DNA of 64,000 bases, taken from NCBI RefSeq assembly GCF_000243455.1, contig NZ_AGJL01000001.1:16921-80920 (forward strand), given 5' to 3'. Shown here piece after piece: positions 39,367 through 47,626 of this stretch. Below the pieces are notes generated by a model. The model worked only from the letters and a program-made list of their open reading frames with translations. It had not been told where the DNA came from and made no database searches. A program made the position numbers and the translations under genes. Numbering within the stretch: the first letter of the stretch is position 1; every line of letters starts with the position of its first letter. This DNA is from Methanotorris formicicus Mc-S-70 (GTDB taxonomy: Archaea; AGJL01; Methanococci; Methanococcales; Methanococcaceae).

Positions 39367-39443
39367 TGGAGCCCCGGGGGGGATTTGAACCCCCGACCAC
39401 CTGATTACAAGTCAGGCGCTCTACCAGGCTGAGCCACCGAGGC
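39367..39443 (-). tRNA. tRNA-Thr (TGT)
   Basis: Acceptor GCCTCGG / CCGGGGC, discriminator T with encoded CCA (39369-39367), anticodon loop CTTGTAA giving TGT. First RNA of the leftward cluster Thr-Pro-Tyr, served by the promoter at 39474-39493. Confidence 0.95.
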
Positions 39444-39473
39444 ACCTTGTCAGCACAAACAATAAATACAAAA

Positions 39474-39493
39474 CTAATATATAAAATTTTCGG
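39474..39493 (-). promoter_or_regulatory. stable-RNA promoter for tRNA-Thr, Pro, Tyr
   Basis: The minus strand reads CCGAAAATTTTATATATTAG, a classic methanococcal BRE plus box A. The predicted start is about 39450, a few bases before tRNA-Thr. Confidence 0.8.
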
Positions 39494-39542
39494 TAGTTTT
39501 TTTATATGTCACAAACGAGCATAATAATAAAAATAGAAAAAA

Positions 39543-39944
39543 TCACTTAAAAACATAAAAAATCTCCCCATTGTAATTCGCCAGTTTTAAGTTTATTGGA
39601 AACTCATTGGATAAAGGCCTAACTATCAAATCAGCATTTACTTTTTTTGCAATATCCAAAATAAATAACTGTAAGTCTCTTGGAGGTCTTATGGAATATA
39701 TCAAATCTATATTTTTATAAATGGATAAATTTGGATTAAACACATCATCAACAAATCCTCTCAATCCCTCTTTTTTTGCGTTCTCTATGGCGTTATTATT
39801 TATATCAACAACAAAAACATCAAAAAACCCACTTAATTTTTTGGCTATATTGCAATTAAATCCTACACCAACCTCAACAATCTTTTTATAGTTGTTATCC
39901 TTTGCATAGTTAAAAATAAATTTAAAGATAACATCTTCATCCAC
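39543..39944 (-). CDS. UPF0146 family protein, methyltransferase-like
   Basis: A 133-residue Rossmann-like protein: VEVGVGFNCNIAKKLSGFFDVFVVDINNNAI resembles the SAM-binding first half of small methyltransferases, and YSIRPPRDLQLFILDIAKKVNADLIVRPL is a conserved motif of archaeal UPF0146 proteins. It is too short for a full methyltransferase domain, and no substrate is known. A GTG at 39944 preceded by GAAGGTGG is the best start; TTG 39962 would place that signal inside the gene. Confidence 0.7.
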   Translation of the reverse strand: MDEDVIFKFIFNYAKDNNYKKIVEVGVGFNCNIAKKLSGFFDVFVVDINNNAIENAKKEGLRGFVDDVFNPNLSIYKNIDLIYSIRPPRDLQLFILDIAKKVNADLIVRPLSNEFPINLKLANYNGEIFYVFK

Positions 39945-40006
39945 ATTACCACCTTCAATCAAAATATTTAATAATATGATTTACCATAATATGTTTTGGG
40001 GATAAC

Positions 40007-40606
40007 ATGAGGGGTTGGATAGTTTTCCTGATTCTTATGTTGGTTATATGTGGATGCATAAATGAAGTAAAAAACAAAACTGGGGATAATATGAGCGTTT
40101 TAATGGTTATAGCACCAAAAGATTTTAGAGATGAGGAGTTATTTGAACCTTTACAGATATTTGAAAGTAAGTATATTAATGTTGATGTGGTCTCAACAAC
40201 AAGGGGGGAACACATAGGAATGCTTGGGGGTAAGATAACAACTTCCAAAACTATAAAAGAGGTTAATGCAAAGGATTACGATGCCATAGTAATTGTTGGA
40301 GGAATTGGTTCTAAAGAATATCTGTGGGATAATGAAGATTTGCAGAAACTTGTTAAGGAATTCTACAATGATGGGAAAGTGGTCTCTGCCATATGTTTAT
40401 CTCCTGTGGTTTTAGCAAGAGCAGGGATTTTAAGGGATAAGAAAGCAACGGTATTTCCAACAAAAGAAGCAATTGAAGAACTTAAAAAACATGGTGCAAT
40501 CTATGTTGATGAAGGTGTTGTTGTGGATGGAAATGTTGTAACTGCAAAAAATCCCAACTACGCTAAGGACTTTGGGCTTGAGGTTGTAAAGTTGCTTGGA
40601 AAATAA
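40007..40606 (+). CDS. DJ-1/PfpI family lipoprotein
   Basis: A 199-residue protein with an N-terminal signal (WIVFLILMLVICGC) ending in a lipobox-like C17, then a complete DJ-1/PfpI domain. The nucleophile cysteine lies in VVSAICLSPVVLARAG (about residues 125-140), the acidic partner in APKDFRDEELFEPL (about 41), and VIVGGIGSKEYLWDN (about 93) forms the next strand. The family includes deglycases, chaperones and proteases; surface anchoring is unusual for it. GGGGATAAC precedes ATG 40007. Confidence 0.82.
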   Translation: MRGWIVFLILMLVICGCINEVKNKTGDNMSVLMVIAPKDFRDEELFEPLQIFESKYINVDVVSTTRGEHIGMLGGKITTSKTIKEVNAKDYDAIVIVGGIGSKEYLWDNEDLQKLVKEFYNDGKVVSAICLSPVVLARAGILRDKKATVFPTKEAIEELKKHGAIYVDEGVVVDGNVVTAKNPNYAKDFGLEVVKLLGK

Positions 40607-40734
40607 TACATATTATTTTTTATTATTTTTTTGTATTTTTGTAAGATAATTTTAACGTTAAATTTTTATATTAAATACCCAATTTCATAAAATTACTAAA
40701 AATAATTTTATACAAAACTATTTTAGGTGAAGTC

Positions 40735-41442
40735 ATGCTTTTATTGGTAAGTCCCAAGGATGTGAATGAGGCAATTGAAGCAATAGAAGGAGGAGCAGAC
40801 ATAATAGATGTAAAAAATCCAGTTGAAGGTTCCCTTGGAGCAAATTTCCCATGGGTAATTAAAGAAATTAGGGAAGTTACTCCAAAAAACCTACTCGTGA
40901 GTGCAACAATAGGGGATATTCCATATAAACCAGGAACTGCATCCCTCGCTGCGATAGGTGCTGCATTAAGTGGAGCAGATTACATAAAAGTTGGTTTATA
41001 TGGAACAAAATCCTACAATCAGGCAGTTGATTTAATGAAAAAAGTTGTTAAAGCAGTTAAAGACATTGATGAAAATAAGATTGTTGTTGCTGCTGGATAT
41101 GCCGATGCTTATAGAGTTGGTGCTGTTGAACCCCTTATTATCCCAAAGGTTGCAAAGGATAGTGGCTGCGATGTTGCTATGCTCGATACTGCAATAAAAG
41201 ATGGGAAAACATTATTTGACCATTTGAGCAGGGAAATTTTAAAGGAGTTCGTTGAAGAAACCCACGGATATGGGTTAAAATGTGCTCTTGCAGGTTCATT
41301 AAAGAAAGAACACATTCCAATATTGAAAGAAATTGGATGCGATATTGTTGGTGTTAGGGGGGCTGCATGCACAAAAGGAGATAGGAATGAAGGTAGAATT
41401 GAAAGAGATTTAGTTAAAGAGTTAGTTGAACTCTGCAAATAA
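40735..41442 (+). CDS. mfnB: (5-formylfuran-3-yl)methyl phosphate synthase
   Basis: Condenses two glyceraldehyde 3-phosphates to 4-HFC phosphate, the furan precursor of methanofuran. TIM barrel of 235 residues. The catalytic lysines are visible in [18 protein letters not shown] (K near residue 27) and [14 protein letters not shown] (K near 85); [16 protein letters not shown] and [16 protein letters not shown] complete the site. GGTGAAGTC precedes ATG 40735. It shares the methanofuran pathway with mfnA at 30302. Confidence 0.93.
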   Translation: MLLLVSPKDVNEAIEAIEGGADIIDVKNPVEGSLGANFPWVIKEIREVTPKNLLVSATIGDIPYKPGTASLAAIGAALSGADYIKVGLYGTKSYNQAVDLMKKVVKAVKDIDENKIVVAAGYADAYRVGAVEPLIIPKVAKDSGCDVAMLDTAIKDGKTLFDHLSREILKEFVEETHGYGLKCALAGSLKKEHIPILKEIGCDIVGVRGAACTKGDRNEGRIERDLVKELVELCK

Positions 41443-41464
41443 ACCAAACTTTTTTAAATGGTTG

Positions 41465-41474
41465 TATTTATAAG
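41465..41474 (+). promoter_or_regulatory. TATA box of tRNA-Arg
   Basis: TATTTATAAG lies about 45 bases upstream of the tRNA, and initiation about 25 bases downstream would leave a short 5' leader. Confidence 0.5.
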
Positions 41475-41517
41475 ATTATTGCTTTTGAAAGTTAACACAA
41501 ATTTAAAGAATACATGA

Positions 41518-41592
41518 GCCCTGGTGGTCTAGCAAGGATAGGGCGCCCGCCTGCGGAGCGGGAAATCGCGGGTTCAAATCCCGCCCAGGGCA
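41518..41592 (+). tRNA. tRNA-Arg (GCG)
   Basis: Acceptor GCCCTGG / CCAGGGC, discriminator A, anticodon arm CCCGC / GCGGG with loop CTGCGGA giving GCG, T-loop GTTCAAATC. CCA is not encoded. Its last bases, CGCCCAGGGCAT with the following T, are repeated at 41757. Confidence 0.92.
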
Positions 41593-41635
41593 TTATTTTA
41601 AAAGTCTACGAGGCATTACCGAGTGAAGCGAGGTA

Positions 41636-41712
41636 TATGGTTGTGTGCAAATTTTTTTAATGTTATTTAAACCATAACTAATTGTAAATATTAGTGTTTA
41701 TCCACAACTATA
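41636..41712 (+). repeat. decayed, shortened copy of the inverted-repeat element
   Basis: Begins TATGGTTGTGTGCAAATTTT and ends TTTATCCACAACTATA, matching both ends of the 142-bp element imperfectly while the middle is shortened to about 77 bp overall. It lies between the tRNA-Arg and the duplicated tRNA end. Confidence 0.4.
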
Positions 41713-41756
41713 ATGCATCCTTTTGATGAAACTTTTTTAAAGTTTCGTTTTGATCT

Positions 41757-41768
41757 CGCCCAGGGCAT
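41757..41768 (+). repeat. duplicated 3' end of tRNA-Arg (att-like)
   Basis: CGCCCAGGGCAT, identical to 41582-41593 at the tRNA-Arg 3' end; including flanking bases the match is ATC-C/T-CGCCCAGGGCAT. Copies start 175 bp apart with no integrase between them, as expected from an integrated element that has been lost or a small local duplication. Confidence 0.55.
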
Positions 41769-41784
41769 ATTTTTCTGATTAATA

Positions 41785-42609
41785 TTATAATCTAACAGGA
41801 ATACCCCTCTCTTTTAAATATAACTTTATCTCTTCAACTGTATATTCCCCGTAATGCAAAATACTCGCCATTAATGCAGCATCCGCCTTTCCAAATTTAA
41901 ATGCCTCATAAACATGTTGAGCATTTCCACAACCACCACTCGCTATTACTGGGAGTTTGGTGTTTTCTGAGATTGCCTTTGTTAAGAGCAGATCATACCC
42001 ATTTTTTGTTCCATCTGCATCCATACTCGTTAATAATATCTCTCCAGCCCCCAACTCCTCAACTTTTTTTGCCCATTGAACAGCATCTATACCAGTTCCC
42101 TTTCTTCCCCCATAAATATAAACTTCAAACCAACAGTAACCATTTTCTGTTTTAACAATATATTTATCCTGATTTTCTTCCTTTTCCAAATCTCCTTCAT
42201 TTACATAATGCCTCTTAGCATCTATTGCAACAACAACACACTGAGAACCAAAAATATCCGCCGCTTCTTTTACCAAATTTGGATTTTTTACAGCGGCGGT
42301 GTTTACTGATATTTTGTCTGCCCCTGCTCTTAAAATCCTTCTGAAATCTTCTACTGATTTAACTCCTCCTCCAACTGTTAGGGGAATAAATACTTGTTCA
42401 GCAGTTCTCTCAACTAAATCAATTAAGATATCTCTCTTTTCATAAGAGGCAGTAATATCTAAAAAAACAATCTCATCCGCCCCTTGTTCATCATAAACCT
42501 TAGATAATTCAACAGGATCTCCAGCATCCCTTAAATTTAAAAATCTTGTTCCCTTAACTACTCTCCCATCTTTAATATCTAAACATGGAATTATTCTTTT
42601 TGTTAGCAT
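41785..42609 (-). CDS. hisF: imidazole glycerol phosphate synthase, cyclase subunit
   Basis: Uses ammonia from HisH to close the imidazole ring, producing IGP and AICAR. (beta-alpha)8 barrel of 274 residues. Phosphate and catalytic residues are visible: [15 protein letters not shown] (residues 6-20, Asp 11), LTVGGGVKS (about 81), [10 protein letters not shown] (about 131), LTSMDADGT (about 193-201) and VIASGGCGN (about 224-232). GAGGTG before ATG 42609 fixes the start; the upstream in-frame TTG is not used. Divergent from nothing close; hisI lies 27 kb away. Confidence 0.95.
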   Translation of the reverse strand: MLTKRIIPCLDIKDGRVVKGTRFLNLRDAGDPVELSKVYDEQGADEIVFLDITASYEKRDILIDLVERTAEQVFIPLTVGGGVKSVEDFRRILRAGADKISVNTAAVKNPNLVKEAADIFGSQCVVVAIDAKRHYVNEGDLEKEENQDKYIVKTENGYCWFEVYIYGGRKGTGIDAVQWAKKVEELGAGEILLTSMDADGTKNGYDLLLTKAISENTKLPVIASGGCGNAQHVYEAFKFGKADAALMASILHYGEYTVEEIKLYLKERGIPVRL

Positions 42610-42655
42610 TATATTACACCTCAAAATTTGTAGTTAATAAAAGATTATATTGGAT

Positions 42656-43426
42656 TTAATCCTCATCTTCTACATCATCCACCAGTCTCTTCAACTCTTT
42701 AGCAAGTTTTAATGCCCTTACTTCAGCCAACTCTTTTTCAATATAGACTTGTGCTAAATCTTCCGCTAAATAAATCAACTCCTTACTGAGTTTGGATTTA
42801 ATTTCCACAATTGGTTTGTTAAGGACCCATTGTTCCTCAACTTTTTTATCATATGGCAGGAGTGCAATAACATCATCCAAAACTTCTTCAAAATCGACGA
42901 TTCCTCTATATTTATTAATAATAGTTCCTCCAATTTCAGTACCTATGGCTGTTAGCAATTCTCGCGTTTTTAGTGTATTAACTATTCCAGGAATACTATC
43001 TTCACCAACAATTATCATTTTGTTTATAAGTTTCTCATCAATTGATGAAAACAGGAGGTTTCCTTCTGTAATGTTTGGAGGAAGGTCAAATATTATTATA
43101 TCGTAGGTCTCCTCAAGAATATCCACCATCTCTGCAAACCTTTCAAAATCCATATCTGCGTTAAATGCATCTGGTGTTACATCATTTGGTATTATTGATA
43201 AGTGACTGTATGTGTGTATTGCCTCATCTAATGTACTATTTCCTGAAAGATAAGAATTTAAGTTATGAGGGTCGTTTTCATATCCAAATAAAACCCCACT
43301 CGTTCCAGCATATAGGTCACAATCTATATAAATTGTCTTTGTTTTTTCACTGAGTAGATATGCAATATTAATAGCAACGGTGGTTTTTCCAGTACCACCT
43401 TGCAAATTATAGAAGCCTATTCTCAT
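42656..43426 (-). CDS. MinD/ParA-like ATPase with non-canonical Walker A
   Basis: A 256-residue deviant-Walker ATPase. The A loop reads YNLQGGTGKTTVAINIAYLL (residues 6-25): the signature lysine of KGGxGKT is replaced by Gln. Also present are DCDLYAGTSGVLFG (switch I, about 41-54) and DIIIFDLPPN (Walker B, about 109-118). The last 60 residues are helical and charged, unlike the amphipathic MinD tip. Start: ATG 43426 with GGTGAT three bases upstream; ATG 43429 is equally possible. It follows the large secreted-protein gene by 18 bases, so the two are likely one operon. The role is unknown. Confidence 0.7.
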   Translation of the reverse strand: MRIGFYNLQGGTGKTTVAINIAYLLSEKTKTIYIDCDLYAGTSGVLFGYENDPHNLNSYLSGNSTLDEAIHTYSHLSIIPNDVTPDAFNADMDFERFAEMVDILEETYDIIIFDLPPNITEGNLLFSSIDEKLINKMIIVGEDSIPGIVNTLKTRELLTAIGTEIGGTIINKYRGIVDFEEVLDDVIALLPYDKKVEEQWVLNKPIVEIKSKLSKELIYLAEDLAQVYIEKELAEVRALKLAKELKRLVDDVEDED

Positions 43427-43444
43427 CATATCACCATTAAACAA

Positions 43445-45181
43445 TTAATCAAAAATTAAATTTTTTGGAGGATTATCTATGACAAACCTACAAGCGTTCT
43501 TTTTGTATTCCTCAATTTGTAGTTTTCCCCCATTATTTCCTATTATATCGTATATGTTTTTATCTGCATAAACTGTTATCTTTATTCCACTGTTTGACTT
43601 CAATTGAATGATGTTATTTTTTATCGTTATTCTATTTTTCCTATAGGAGTTTATCCAATCAACATAATCCTTAAATGAGGTTACGTATGTGTAGTTATCC
43701 TTCAATTTGTAGATAAAACTATAGTCATACTTCATAACATCTGCAATATAGACACCAAATTCCTCTTTACTTGGTGGTATGTAGATTTCATCAATATAAT
43801 CTACCCCATAAATTTTCTTAGAGAGTGAGGGGATTTTGATTATTGTTATATCTCCTTTTTCAATATCCTTTTTACCAGGAATCACAATGTATTTTATTCT
43901 TCCACTCGGATTCAACCTCCAATCGAGATTCTCATCCCTTCCAAGGACTATGTCCAATAGTGTTTTATCATTTGAGAATAACAACAAACCACTAATATTT
44001 CTTGTTAATGCATATCCATAATTCTTAACATACCATTGGTTAAAATATTTATATTTGTCCTTATTTATCTCTGAGTTGTTACTCATTGGTAGGTACTCAT
44101 CTTTATACATCCAGTGGGGATTTATGCTGTAGTTGTTTTCCCCATCCCAGTATTTTTCATTCGTAGAGTAGTAGTAGAGATCTTCTGACTTTAATCCTTT
44201 ATTCCAATATCCAACACTTTCAGTTCCAAAATAAGAGATCATCTGTGGGTAGTATTTACCAACGGGGTCGTTTTTAAATGTTTCTGGGGCTTTCTCAAAA
44301 TAAATCAATGGATAATAACTTGCAGCAAGGATGTCCTCGTTGTTGAATTTAATGTCTGAAGGTTTGTAGTGTATATGTATATACCCATCTCTTTTTTTAA
44401 ACCAGTATTGGTTTAAAAGGGACTTTTCTTCATCATTTAAAGACAACTTTCTAATTATCTCAAGATTTTCAGAACCTGTTGTAATGTAGGTAATATTAGA
44501 GCCAATAACTTCTGACAATTTTTTAATAATTAATATTTTTTTGTTTATTTCTTCATCATCCCTAACTTCTACAGGTATTTTTCTTCCAGCAACAACAACA
44601 GCACCTTCTCCCTCAGGATTTGGAATTATTTTTTCTATAACAACACCACTCACCACCACATGTTTGTGGTACGGAGGAACCTTGTTTATGTATGCAAAGA
44701 TTCCTCCTTTTTTAGCAACGTATTCTCCAACAGTATCCAGCACCACTTTGTCATTTTTATCGATTGTTTGAGGGATGAATAATCTTTTATCTCCTATCTC
44801 GTAAGTTGGAGGATTTTCACTAATCTTTGTCCCTTTAACAATAAAATTTTTTATATATTTTTTTTCACCATTTATGTAAACAAGAATCGGTTTTTTGAGT
44901 TTATATGTTTCATTACCAGGAATTGCAGATGAAGAAGTGGAATAACAATAAACGTTAATAGCATTTAAAATCTTAATTGTTTTCTCATTGTATTCAAAAT
45001 TCCTATCAATATAAAAAACAACGACACTGTTTGATGATAAATATTCGGAAACATTATCTATTGATGATATCGGAACAAATTGTATAGGAATTGTAGATGC
45101 CCACTTGTAGGAAACATCTGCACTTGATACGCCCATTAACACAAACAACATAATTAAAAGAATCACCCTACTAATCTTCAT
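43445..45181 (-). CDS. large secreted protein of unknown function
   Basis: A 578-residue protein with a signal peptide (ISRVILLIMLFVLMGVSSA, residues 3-21) and no C-terminal membrane anchor. It is rich in Tyr, Asn and Lys with several N-x-S/T sequons (for example NSEINKDKY is not one but NNVS-like, NYS, NIT and NYT sites are), so it may be glycosylated by AglB. I see no enzyme motif. Repeated small beta-like segments and a lysine-rich end suggest an extracellular or S-layer-associated role. The GGTGGTATC before ATG 45181 fixes the start. Co-directional with the MinD-like ATPase. Confidence 0.55.
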   Translation of the reverse strand: MKISRVILLIMLFVLMGVSSADVSYKWASTIPIQFVPISSIDNVSEYLSSNSVVVFYIDRNFEYNEKTIKILNAINVYCYSTSSSAIPGNETYKLKKPILVYINGEKKYIKNFIVKGTKISENPPTYEIGDKRLFIPQTIDKNDKVVLDTVGEYVAKKGGIFAYINKVPPYHKHVVVSGVVIEKIIPNPEGEGAVVVAGRKIPVEVRDDEEINKKILIIKKLSEVIGSNITYITTGSENLEIIRKLSLNDEEKSLLNQYWFKKRDGYIHIHYKPSDIKFNNEDILAASYYPLIYFEKAPETFKNDPVGKYYPQMISYFGTESVGYWNKGLKSEDLYYYSTNEKYWDGENNYSINPHWMYKDEYLPMSNNSEINKDKYKYFNQWYVKNYGYALTRNISGLLLFSNDKTLLDIVLGRDENLDWRLNPSGRIKYIVIPGKKDIEKGDITIIKIPSLSKKIYGVDYIDEIYIPPSKEEFGVYIADVMKYDYSFIYKLKDNYTYVTSFKDYVDWINSYRKNRITIKNNIIQLKSNSGIKITVYADKNIYDIIGNNGGKLQIEEYKKNACRFVIDNPPKNLIFD

Positions 45182-45868
45182 GATACCACCGACCATATAT
45201 CTTATATTTAACTAACTTAAAATTTAAATTTATTGTTTTATTGAAATTTAATAAGTTTAATGTTTGTCCAAATCCAAATGAGTTATGTCATTATTTAAAT
45301 ATAAATCGTTTGTATTATAAATTAAGTGAAACTTAGTCTAATTTTTGAATGTGGGTGATAAATTCCAAAAAGGGAATTACACAAACCGGTTCTATATCCT
45401 ACATAAGATTAAAAGCATGAATTATATGTCACAAAATTAATCATAGATATATTTTGTAACGATGTACTTTAACTTTTGTCAAATAATTTCAAAAACTTAA
45501 AAATATCAAAAAATGCAACCGTTAGTTTTAAATACACTTTATGTCACACATTAGGATTACATTTATTCATCCAAAAAATACTTATATATTCATACCTCTT
45601 TACATTACACCCAAATACGCAAATTTAAGCAGTAAAAATTATTTTAAATGCTAAGAAACAATCAACGTAAAACGTGGATACAAAATATAATCATTTGGAA
45701 TATATATTGCTTACATATCTAATAAATTTCTGAAGTGTCCTTTAATTTTTTAATGATTGCGAAATTTATATACAAACGACTACTTAAATACCACAATAAA
45801 CATAATATAAAGGTAAAATTATAAGTAAATACCTCGTGAAAATTAATCTGAATAGTGGGGGGAGAATT
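45182..45868. other. 687-base AT-rich spacer without recognisable gene
   Basis: No frame with a credible start signal is seen; the longest (45349-45420) encodes only 23 residues. The spacer contains a TATA box at 45765 for the FIST-HTH gene and, at 45757-45782, a solo end-like motif (GCGAAATTTATATACAAACGACTA pattern) resembling one end of the 142-bp element. It separates two leftward genes from the rightward FIST gene, so it must hold promoters in both directions. Confidence 0.6.
45765..45773 (+). promoter_or_regulatory. TATA box of the FIST-HTH gene
   Basis: TTTATATAC lies about 100 bases before the proposed GTG start at 45869, giving a leader of about 75 bases. Confidence 0.5.
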
Positions 45869-47418
45869 GTGTATTACATCCATAAAGAAATAAAAAATCC
45901 ATACAAAACAGGATTGGATATGGCATATGAAATATCAAAAAAATAAAAAACCCATCTTTAATGATTCTACTAACATCACTAACAAAAAAAGAAGATATTG
46001 TTGAGTTGATAAATGGGTTGAAATCTAAGATTGATGTTTCAAAGTTGATTGGATGCACAACTGCAGGGGAGTTTTCTGAATGGAAATTTACGCAAAATGG
46101 GGCATTATTGATAGTATTTGATGAACATTATAAAATAGCAATCGAATGTAAAAAATTTGATAGTAATGATGACCCAAGAGATTTTGGAATGTCTTTGGCA
46201 AGGGATGCATTAAAGAAATTAAAAGATATCAGTCCAAAAATCTCATTGGATGAAACGTTGGTTGGTTTTTTATTTTTTGATTGGAATTCAGACAATGAAA
46301 ATGAAATTATAGAGGGGATAAGCAACATATTGAGTGGCATTCCAATCGTTGGGGGGACATCTGGGGATTGTTTTAAGTTTGAAAGAACATTTTTAATATA
46401 TCAAGGTAAGGTCTTAGAAAATTCAGTAGTTAAGGCTATAGGCACATGTCCTAAAAAAATGGAGATTATTTATGGGCATGGATACAAGCCAACACAATAT
46501 TATGCAAGGGTTACAAAAGCAAATGGGAAAGTCGTATACGAACTTGATGGAAAGCCTGCATTTCAAGTATATGCAAAAATGATAAGTGACCACACAAAAA
46601 TTCCCTATGAAGAAATCGTTAAAAAATTCAAACCTCAAAACTTTAAAAATCTTGACCTTGCCCTTCTATACCCACTCGGAGTTCACGATACTTGTGGAAA
46701 CTACCATATAAAGTTCTTAGAAAGTGTTGAAGGGGATACCCTTGTTTTAATGCATGAGGTTAAAGAAGGGACTTTTTTAGTTATGATGGAAACCACCCCA
46801 GAAAATACAAAAAAATCTCGGGAAAAAGTTATAGAAAGAATAAAAAACAAATTCAAAAATCCAATAATATTTGTAGTTGATTGTGCATGTAGGTGGGTTA
46901 TAGAAAGTTCCATAGATGGGAAAATCTGCAGAGTTCAAACTAACAGTGAAAGTAAATTTCCAAAAAACCCCCTGCTAAATATTAAGGAAAGTTTATGGGG
47001 TCCCTATGGCATTGGATTCTTAAGTTATGGTGAGAGTGTTATAAAAGGTATCTTATCCTACCACAATACCTTAACTTTTGTAGGGTTGGTAATAGATTCG
47101 TCTGATGAAAGGGTAGATTGGAGAGAAGAACTGAAATACTTTGAATTCTCAAATGATGAGGTTGAGGTGATATCCCTACTCATGGATAAAAAATTAACAG
47201 TTAGGGAGATATTGGAAAAAGTTAGCATATCTCAAACAAAACTTTACCAAATATTGAATGAGTTGGAAAGTAGAGGCATAATACGTTCGGATGAAGGAAA
47301 ACCAAAAAAATTCTACATTGATAATTTAAAGGAGGTTTTAGAACGAATACACTTAGAGTTAGAAAATCAATATCGATTCAAAAAGAAAAAGAGGGAAGAA
47401 TTGCTATCTAAATTGTAA
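45869..47418 (+). CDS. FIST-domain sensor with C-terminal winged helix, split at an A7 slippery site
   Basis: Two frames form one protein. GTG 45869 (after GGGGGGAG) opens MYYIHKEIKNPYKTGLDMAY and meets TAA at 45944, directly after the heptamer A-AAA-AAA. A -1 shift there continues as IKNPSLMILLTSLTKKED into the long frame to 47418, about 516 residues. The long part is FIST-like: LIGCTTAGEFSEW, VGFLFFDWN, IPIVGGTSGDCFKFERTFLIYQ, then a FIST_C-like region with FVVDCACRW. Residues after about 395 form a winged helix (DEVEVISLLMDKKLTVREIL, ISQTKLYQILNELESRGII). A ligand-sensing regulator is inferred. If no shift occurs, translation would need an unsupported start at ATG 45961. It could also be a plain frameshift mutation. 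Confidence 0.7.
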
Positions 47419-47490
47419 ATTCAATTTCATTGATATGTATTATTTTTTCGCAATTTTTCAGATTTTACGAAAATGAAAAAATAGAAAAAG

Positions 47491-47500
47491 TATATATATG
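47491..47500 (+). promoter_or_regulatory. TATA box of the candidate RNA at 47519
   Basis: TATATATATG is centred about 24 bases before the proposed RNA 5' end, the expected archaeal spacing, with no reading frame following it. Confidence 0.5.
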
Positions 47501-47518
47501 AAAAGTATGATTAAATAT

Positions 47519-47582
47519 AATACAGGGGGTACTGAATCATTTTTGATATGCAGTGAGGTGGGGGAATATTCCACACCGTATT
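47519..47582 (+). ncRNA. candidate structured non-coding RNA
   Basis: A 64-base segment of about 45% G+C in a spacer otherwise near 25%. Ends pair: AATAC (47519-47523) with GTATT (47578-47582), extended by GG/CC past a bulged A. Inside, ACTG pairs with CAGT around an ATC/GAT hairpin, and GGTG with CACC around GGGAATATTCC. A TATA box lies at the right distance upstream. It lacks C/D boxes and no known family was recognised. Confidence 0.5.
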
Positions 47583-47626
47583 GTAACGATTTATTATTAA
47601 CATTCATTTCATCACAGATTTAAAGG

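Noticed and set aside
39503..39515. TATATGTCACAAA shared with 45423-45435
   Set aside because: A 13-base match is within chance for an AT-rich 64-kb sequence, and the positions have no common context.
45349..45420. 23-codon frame starting MWVINSKKG
   Set aside because: No promoter or conserved motif; composition is like the rest of the spacer.
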